From positions 140,846,036 to 140,910,035 of the forward strand of contig CM043699.1 in the NCBI GenBank assembly GCA_023935145.1: a stretch of 64,000 nucleotides of DNA, written 5' to 3'. Source of the DNA: Bretschneidera sinensis. Its lineage: Eukaryota; Streptophyta; Magnoliopsida; Brassicales; Akaniaceae. The translations under genes were made by a program, and so were the position numbers. The notes beneath the pieces were generated by a model. The model was given only the letters and a program-made list of their open reading frames with translations. It did no database searches and had not been told where the DNA came from. Shown piece after piece: positions 25,301 to 34,300 of the stretch. How positions within the stretch are numbered: position 1 is the first letter of the stretch; the number at the start of each line of letters is the position of its first letter.

Positions 25301-28300
25301 TGGTAGCTGAGGCTTGAAATGCTTGACATGATGTAGCCAAGTCTTGTCGTGCTCGGCACGTGGTGGTCGAGGCTTAGAGATGATCGTTTCTGGTCTCGGG
25401 GAAGCGTGCATATGCATTGATGCTTGTGCTCAGAGGTGGCGTGCACCTGATGCTCGGGCTCAGAGGCGGCGTGCACATTGATGCTAGGCCTCGGAGGCTG
25501 CGTGCACACTGATGTTTGGGCTCGAAGGCGGAGTGCGCACTGATGCTAGGGCTTGAAGTCGTGGGCTCGAAGGAGGCGTGCATACTAATGCTCAGTCTTG
25601 GAGGCGGCGTGGGCACTGAGGCTCAAGAACGGAGTTGGCGTGCGCACTGGTGCTCGGGCTCAGAGGCGGCGTGCGCACTGATGCTAGGGCTCAGAGGCTA
25701 TGTGCGCACTAATGCTAGGGCTCAAAGACGGTGTGCGCACTGATGCTAGGGCTCGGAAGCGGCGTGCGCACTAACGCTAGGGCTCGAAGGCGGTGTGCAT
25801 CAATGTGTTCTCGAAACTCTAAAGTTTGCGACATGTTGCACGGCTTGGAAGTGTGCATCAGTGTGCGCCTCGACACTTCGAAGTGTGAGACATGGTGTCG
25901 CGCAGCTCGGCAATGTGCACCAATGTGCGCCTCAGCACTCCGAAGTGTGAGACATGGTGTCGTGCGGCTCTGAAGTGTGCATCAGTGTGCGCTTGAAACT
26001 CCGAAGTGTGCAACATGGTGTCACGCGGCTCAAAAGTGTGCACCAGTGTGCGCTCGAAACTCTGAAGTGTGCGACATGGTGTCGAGCGGCTCAGCACTCC
26101 GAAGTGTGAGACATGGTGTCATGCGGCTCGGAAGTGTGCACCAGTGTGCACTCGAAACTCCAAAGTGTGTGACATGGTGTCTCGCGGCTTGGCAGTGTGC
26201 ACCTCGGCACTTCAAAATGTGCGACATGGTGTCGCGCGGGCACCAACAAGTAGCAAAAGGTCCAAGGGGAATTACTTAGAGTGAACCCCTCAGAGTCTTA
26301 GAGATAGGTCCGAGGAGTTAAACTTGGCGTAAACTCCTCGGAACATAGGAGATAGGTTCGAGGAGGATGACTTGGATCGAGCTCGTCGAAGTTTTGGGGA
26401 TGGGTCTGAGGAGAATGACTTGGATCAAACTCCTCGGAGTTGTGGAGATGGATCCGAGGAGGATGCTTGGGATCGAACTCCTCGGAGTCTTTGAGATGGG
26501 TACGAGGAGGATGCTTGGGATCAAACTTCTCGGAGTGTTGGAGATGGGTCCGAGAGAATGACTTGGATCAAACTCCTTGGAGTTGTGGAGATGGATTCGA
26601 GGAGGATGCTTGGGATCGAACTGCTCAGAGTCTTGGAGATAGGTCCGAGGAGGATGCTTGGGATCAAACTCCTCGGAGTCTTGGAGACGGGTCTGAGGAT
26701 AACGACTTTGATCAAACTCCTCGGAGTTGTGGAGATGTGTCTGAGGAGGATGACTCATATCAAATTCCTCATAATCATGGAAATGGATCTGAGGAGGATA
26801 CTTGGGATCGAACTCCTCGAAGTCTTGGAGATGGGTCCGAGAAGGATGACTTGGATCAAACTCCTCGGAGTCTTGGAGATGGGTCCAAGGAGGATGCTTG
26901 GGATCAAACTCCTCGAAGTCTTGGAGATGGGTCCGATGAGGATGCTTGGGATCAAACTCCTCGGAGTTGTGGAGGTGGGTCCGAGGTGGATGACTCGGAT
27001 CAAACTCCTCGGAGTTGTGGGGATGGGTCCGAGGAGGATGACTCGGATCAAACTCCTCAGAGTCTTGGAGATGGGTCCGAGGAGGATGCTTGGATCAAAG
27101 TCGTCGGAGTTGTGGAGATGGGTCCGTGGAGCATGCTTGGGATCGAACTCCTCAGAGTTGTGGAGATGTGTCCAAGGAGGATGACTCAGATCAAACTCCT
27201 CGGAATCTTGGAGATGGGTCCGAGGAGAATGACTTGGAATCGAACTCCTCGAAGTTGTGGAGATAGGTCCAAGGATGAGTGCCTTGTAAAAAATTTCCAA
27301 GTAATGTGAATGGGTGATTCGTTGCTTTGTAAGAAAGGCCAGTAATGCCTTAGACCTTATCCTTTAATGAATGATATGGGCATAGACCCATTTTGCAAGG
27401 ACTTCTGAGGAGAGAAGGAACTTAACACTACCTCATCGGCCTTGATTAAGAGGCCTTCTGAGGAGAGAGGAAACTCGACAGTCTCTTCTCAGCCTTGATT
27501 GAAAGGGATTTTGAGAAGAGAGGGAGCTTAGCACTCTTAGTGATGACTTTGACGAGGATTCTGTGGTGCCGTCGTAGGCCTTTATGATTGGCATGCGAAA
27601 ATGCTGAGGGAAAGGACCTTCGAGGATCTGTTGGGTGAAGGCCGGATCTTGGGAGTTGAGTCCATCTAAGATGTTGGTGTTTCTCCCTTTGAAAGCCTCC
27701 TTTATCCTTTCGTCCATATCTTTTAGCCTTCTATCTAGGTCAGCGTGGTTCTTAGAGGTGGAGAAGTCTCAGGACCTTACCATGGAATGAGGAGATGACC
27801 CAGTGGTGGAGCGGCTATGAGCTCATCCGTTGGGATCAGAGTGCTTTGTTTGGCAAAGGTTTTGCTAAGGCGGAGATGGAGATATAGTAGGGCGAGCTTG
27901 CCTCCTAAGTGCGACAGCCAAACTTGTAACAAGTTACCGAAGTTCCAAGAACCGTTCTTGGGTCACCAGTGCAGTTAGGTTGGGTACAGGAGGCGTCTCT
28001 AGGTTTTATTGGTCAAGCGGTGGAGGATCTATTCGGTCAATCTTGGTTCGTCTGTTAGACGGTTCATTATGATTTTGATTGGAGGTACCATATTTAGAGA
28101 TAGCAAGGAGTTGTTTTCCAAATTGTTGACTGTGAGTGTATACTCGTGTGGCGATTAAACGGGTTCCCGTGGTGTTCTGGGCAGGGTTCTTAGGCGACAT
28201 TGTGACAGATGAGGTCTTTGCACCTTTACTTACAAAGTTAAAGAGTGCAGTTTCCCATATAGAGCGTCAATCTGTTGATGACGAAAATCTGCCGAGAATT

Positions 28301-31300
28301 ATAACAGCCAGGGAGAGGAACATGCACACACGAAACAAGGAGAAAACCTAAAAGTCATCGGAGGACCGGAGGGGGTGTGCCTCCGAGGGACTCTCCAATG
28401 CTTAAGTTAATATAGGGCTTTTGGAGAAATAAGGAGAGTTGTGTGAAATCATGAGCTGTGAGTAATGAATTGAATGTACCTTTTGATTGTGAGAACCCCT
28501 TTTATAGTGTGTTGGAGCAGGGGAATGATTTTAGTGTTGTGATAGGAATAACATTCCCCTTTGATAAGACTGGAGTTGTCCACACGTTGGATTTGAATAA
28601 CATTTTATCCAAAAATTTGAGTGTTGTAGTAGTACTGGGACATTGGTGTGAGATTACCATGATGCCCTTCGATGTAAAATTACTGTAATGCCCCTTGCCA
28701 AGTGTGGAGATTTGATTGGTTGATTTGTTTAGATTGTGTAATTACTTTTTTGCTCTTGAAGGTTGCCACATGTCATAATATCATTGGAGAGGGAATTTTC
28801 TCCTATATCACTTCGTATCCTAGTTTGTTAATTTATATTTTCTGAGGCATTTCAATGAAGATAAAATGGTTTTCTAATTTTGGGTGTAAATTACTGTTGT
28901 AATTTGTGTTTAGTATTGATACAGTGAGGGTAGAGGGAGAAGAGGGATAGAGAGAGTAGAGAAAAAGAGAATGTGGCTGTGAGAGAACACACAAGCATAC
29001 TAACCCATAGTATTTATAAGGAGATTACATAAAAAACACCACATTTTTTTTTTCTTTTCTTCTTCTCCAACATCATCATAACACCACACAACTTTCGGTC
29101 TCCTACAACTTTCTTTTTTTTCCTCCTTTTCCTTTCTCGTCTCTTTTTTTTTCTTTTCTCCACTATTAGTTTTTTTTAACAGACCCGGATCTGGATCCGG
29201 TTCGAGACACATAAAAAGGGGTCGTTGGCAGATTTGACAATGCACAGCTGTTGGATCGGAGAGCCGGAGACAGGGTTGTACTCGCCTGAGGACGGCAAGT
29301 TAGGATCTGGCCTTGGATTGCTGTGGGGACGCGGGGAACTGGCGGTGATGGAAAAAACAGACCCGATCAGGTTGCGAATCGGGTCAGCTTTAATTGGATG
29401 TCGTACCGGTGTCGGATTGAGTCGCCGGTAGAGGGATTTTGGTCGCCAGAGGATGGTAGTGGGTTCAGATCTCCGGAACACAACCGGAATCTCGGCCAAA
29501 AAGCTGCTGGAAAGCTGGAGAAGATGTAAACATCCTGCACGAAAAGAAGACAGGCACCAGAAAGAGAATGGACACCGGAGAAGTAGCCAAAAAAACAAAA
29601 CAAAAACTAAAAAGCAGATTTTAAACTTTTTTTTATTTTAGACCACCAGGTTGGGATCTGATGCCATGTTGTAATTTTTATTTAGTGTTGATACAGTGAG
29701 GGTAGAGCGAGAAGAGAGACAGAGAGAATAGAAAGAAAAGAGGCATACTAACCCTAATGGGTTAGTAGTAGTCTTTATAGAGAACATATTATAAGGAGAT
29801 TACACAAGTACCCTTACACTACAGTTACTCCATTGTAGACATGTAAAAGCAAAAAGATCATGCTTCTATGCTCGTGATAGAAAATATGCTCTTTGATGTG
29901 TGGGACTGAGGGTGCAATTAAAATTTAAGGCAATTTTTTTAGATTTTTGAGTTCAGGTCAACTATTTCTCTCTCTCTCTCTCTCCCCCCCCCCCCCCCCC
30001 CCCCCCTCCCTTTGTAAGTATTCTCCTTCTTAACATTGAAATTTCCATGGGGTTCAGTTTGATTTCTAGTGTCAGAATGTAAAAAAGTGGAGTTGTTGCA
30101 GTTATGGGTCTTGTGTGTCTGTCTTCTTATTTATTATAGAATGTAATTAATTCATGTGCAAAGTTTACAAGAAGTTGCAATGACATGGAACATATGTACT
30201 GAAAATTAATAAATTGGGAGGTATTTATAAAAGTAAATAAATAAATTGGGAGGTGCATTTAGAGCAGCTGGAGTGCCAGATGAGTCATATAAATGGAATT
30301 TTGTTTACTATATTTTTTCCTTCTTTTTCCAGTTTTCTGTAGGTATCCCAGATACCTATCTGTGATTATTTCTTGGTCTCTTAAGTTTGATTCTTACTAA
30401 ACATTTGGTTTGATCACTTGTTCTAAATTTTGTCTTCAGAAGCCCGAAAGAACCTTGCTTTTATCTGTCTATGCTGAGCGAGCAACAAAAGTATGTTTCT
30501 GATATTCTGTGGGATTCAGCAAACTTGTCAGCGTTTCTTTAGGACTAAGCTTACCATTTATTTTCTGCTGTTGCAGGTGCTCAGCATTATTGATTCAAGT
30601 TACCATATTTTGAAAGATATGAAGGATCAGACCACCCCTAGGTTCCAAGGAAAGGGAAAACAAGAGCAGAAACAGGATAAGCTTATTACTTACACGGAGA
30701 AATTTTCACTTGCTATTCCCTATCTTGGTATCTCCTTGATTAATTCTTATCCTCAGGTGCATAAACATGCTATTTTATTCAATTCTAATGAGCTTTTGGT
30801 AGTAATAATTGGATCTTAAGATCTGTTGCAAATCGATGAAGCATTTCTTTCTTTTATAGGAATTGCTTTTTGCCTGTGCAAAGAACTTAACAGTTGATCT
30901 GCTTCAGAGTCTGGATCAACAAAAACTTTCCTTTCAAATCTCTTCACTGCAAATAGATAACCAATTGCGCACTATGCCATATCCTGTTATCCTATCCTTC
31001 AATCATGAACACAGAAGCAACCCAACCAACCAGAGAAGTAAGGATGGTGGTGAGAAATCTACAAGTGAAAGGCTGTGGCAAGTTACTCCTGACATTTGTG
31101 AACCTGTATTCTACCTTGCTGTGGCAAACTGGAGAAAGAAAGATGTTACATTGGTTTCATTTGAATACATAAGCTTAAGGTATCCATCTCTCCATTAATG
31201 CATCTTCATAGTTTTGTCAGTTCTTTCATAGTTTCAATTCTTAATATTCAGTTAAATGCTTACAGAGTAGCAGATTTTCGCCTTGAGCTTGAGGAAGAAG

Positions 31301-34300
31301 TGATATTAAGCTTGCTGGACTTCATTAAAACTGTCTCTTCAAATTCTCGGAGTAGAGTCTTGCCATTTTCAGATCCAACATTGCATCCTCTTATTTGTGA
31401 TGTGGGTTTTATAAAGGAGTCCTCTGTACATGGTCACTCTTGTGAGCATGTGAAAGCAAGAGAGGACCAACTGCATGGAAAGAATATGCCTGTGTTTAAT
31501 AAAAGTCAGAGACATAGTGCATCTCTACCTTCAATAGTTCCAATTGGAGCTCCTTGGCAGCAAATTTACCTTTTAGCAAGAAGACAGAGGAAGATCTATG
31601 TTGAATTGTTTGATTTGGCCCCTATAAATTTCACTTTAAGGTGACTTAGCAATTTTTCCCTCAGGGAATTGCTTTCATCTTTCTCTCTCTATCTCTATTC
31701 GTATCCATTGACAAACATGATATTTTGCTTTTTGACAGCTTTTCCAGTGCTCCATGGATGCTTAGAAATGGGGTTTTTACTTCAGGGGAATCTCTTATCC
31801 ATGTAAGTATTGTGGCTTTCTGGGAAGAGCTATCAATATATAATGATAATGCTGTATATGTAAAAGGTAGGTTTAAAAATTTTGGTCCTCACTCCTTTGT
31901 CCTGAATTTTCTCCCTGGGTTCCAGGACTGGAAGGATTTAAACTCTCTTTTGTGCATGGGTTGGCATCCCCTTGGTGCTTCTATATATGTACTTATTAAA
32001 AAATAATTGAATTATTCATTACACATTACCATAGCTATATTTTTAAGATACTGATTTGAACAATTGATTTTCTCTGTTGTATAAGCGAGCGTAAGTTATG
32101 AATACATGAATTCCACTAAAGACTTATAATATGTTTGTTTGAAACCTTTTTCCTTACTTTGCTTCTTTTCATAAATCTGCTCATTTGTGTATATTTTACT
32201 TTTTATTAATCAAATAACTAATTTCAGAGAGGTCTTATGGCTCTGGCTGATGTTGAGGGAGCACAAATTCATCTCAAACAATTGACAATTGCACATCACA
32301 TGGCTAGTTGGGAATCCTTTCAGGAGATCCTTATCAGGCACTATACTCGGCAACTTCTCCATGAAATGTACAAGGTAAATATCCAATAATTAATCTAACA
32401 GGTTCGGTTTGTTGACAGGTTGACGTTCTTAGTAGTTATTATTTCATGGGGCCCTAAAGAACAGGAAGCTTGGAAAGCTGCAATCATCATTACTACTCAG
32501 TAGTATCTAGCGATTGTAGGGAATATATGATCTGTTGTGATTCAATAGTACGGGGGAAGCAAAGGAGTTTTAAGAGAATATAACCCTCAGATAAGAGTAA
32601 GAAAAATTGAAAATGATTAATGTGACTTATAAGATTTAGAAGCAATTAGAAAATTACAACAAAAAAAAATGAGGCCATTATTATGTCTTTGTGTATTCAG
32701 TATTCTTTCCGAAACTTGTCTATACCCTTCCCATAATGGTGCTTTAAATCTGCTTTTGCAAATGATCCATACTCTGCCAAAAACCCTAGAAATCTAGCGT
32801 CAGATTACAACAAACACATCTCAAAACTTTTAGTTTCTACTTCTATTAAATTTCATAATACTAATTCCTTGTTTCTTGTGGCTTGGTTGGATCAATGGCA
32901 TCACCAAAACATCACTGAATGAACCAGACCATAATAAATCCTAATGCATGGCTTAGGGAGCAACTCCCTTGCGAAAACAATACGATATTGCTTCCTACCA
33001 TGTAACTTTTGCATCATTTGCTTTAAGTTGTCTCAGAATATGTTTGGAGTAAACTTGCTAGATCTCATCATGCATTCAATTCAATGCTCCACATTTCTTT
33101 TTAAAGTTTCACAGCCTTTTCATGCTTCTTTTATATGTAACTTGCAGGTGTTTGGTTCTGCTGGTGTTATTGGTAATCCCATGGGATTTGCCAGAAGTGT
33201 GGGGCTTGGCATTAAAGATTTCTTATCAGTTCCCGCTAAGAGTGTTTTGGAGGTAATAAAAGTATCCAAGTAATTAAAGCTTCCTTGTTATTAGAGAATA
33301 TTGAAACATAGCTGTTGCGTCTACAGAGCCCAACGGGACTTATTACAGGAATGGCCCAAGGTACCACTAGTCTTGTGAGCAACACAGTCTATGCTCTAAG
33401 TGATGCTGCCACTCAGTTCAGTAAAGCTGCACACAAGGTACTTCTGCATCTGTTAATACTTGAAAAATGTAGTGGATTGGCCATCTCTGGTTGGTATTAA
33501 AAGGATTTTATACTTGTAGGGCATCGTTGCATTTACATTTGATGACCATGATGTTGCAAGAATGGAAAAGCAACAGAAGGGTGCAGGTTCGCACAGCAAA
33601 GGTGTGATAAATGAAGTCTTTGAGGTATATCACGTGTACTTGGTAGTTCTTTTCATATAAGTCCTCTTTATTCGTCCTGCAAACTAGAATTGCTTGTACA
33701 TGGGATTGCACCCACTTGGTGCCTCTTTTGCAATACACATTTACTTAATTAAATAAAAGGGAAAAAAAGAAGAATTGCTTGGTTCATTGTATTAAGTGGT
33801 TCAAATTTTTCAAGAGTGGGTGGGGATGACCTTTCGTGTTCAGTAGGTAGTAGTAACCTGCTCCATGGTGAATTAGGTATTTCTGTTGACTAGCATTTTC
33901 ATCAAATCTCATCTATAAAACATATTGTAAACCAAACTTTATCATCCGTTTAGGGCTTCCAGAGGAATCAATCTATCCACGAACAGCTCAGGCATCCTGG
34001 AAGAGCTTGTGAGGCTGCTGAGCATCAGCTCTTTCGTTTATTTTTTTTCTTTCTTTTGTGGGTTGGGGTTTAAGGGGAGGCAGGTATGAGCTTGAGTTAA
34101 ACGTTTTTTAATGCTATAATTTTTTTACAAAACTACTCATGAAAAATATAATTTTTTGAACGAAACTGAGCTTCTACATTCTAGTCATCTCAGCTCGGCT
34201 GTTGGTTCAAATTGTTACTTAGAATGTTAGTTAATATAAGCGGCTAATACACTTCTCCGGGTAAATTATAAAAATACACGCAGCTTCTTCGATTGTTTTC

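Larger units (their letters stand above)
24392..28810 (-). mobile_element. Non-autonomous LTR retrotransposon filled with minisatellites (element A), VPS13 intron 23
   Basis: LTRs of 538 bp at 24,392-24,929 and 28,273-28,810 share long blocks (for example CACACACGAAACAAGGAGAA). On the minus strand the 5' LTR ends ...CATCAACA and is followed by GATTGACGCTCTATATGGGA, resembling the GATTGGCRCCGTCTGTGGGA found after many plant gypsy-type 5' LTRs. The 3' LTR is preceded by the purine tract GGAAGTGGGGGGCATC. The interior keeps only a gag N-terminal remnant (27,433-27,717) and four blocks of different tandem repeats (24,990-27,270). No protease, RT, RNase H or integrase is present. It lies antisense to VPS13. 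The flanks CGGCG and CTTCG are only a poor target-duplication match. Confidence 0.85.

Noticed and set aside
24990..26240. Regular repeats resembling a CRISPR-type array
   Set aside because: The units are adjacent with no unique spacers, and the sequence is a plant nuclear retroelement.
25513..27309. Many reading frames of 60-289 codons on both strands across element A
   Set aside because: They follow the minisatellite units and change frame with array boundaries. There is no domain, no codon conservation, and they overlap one another on opposite strands.
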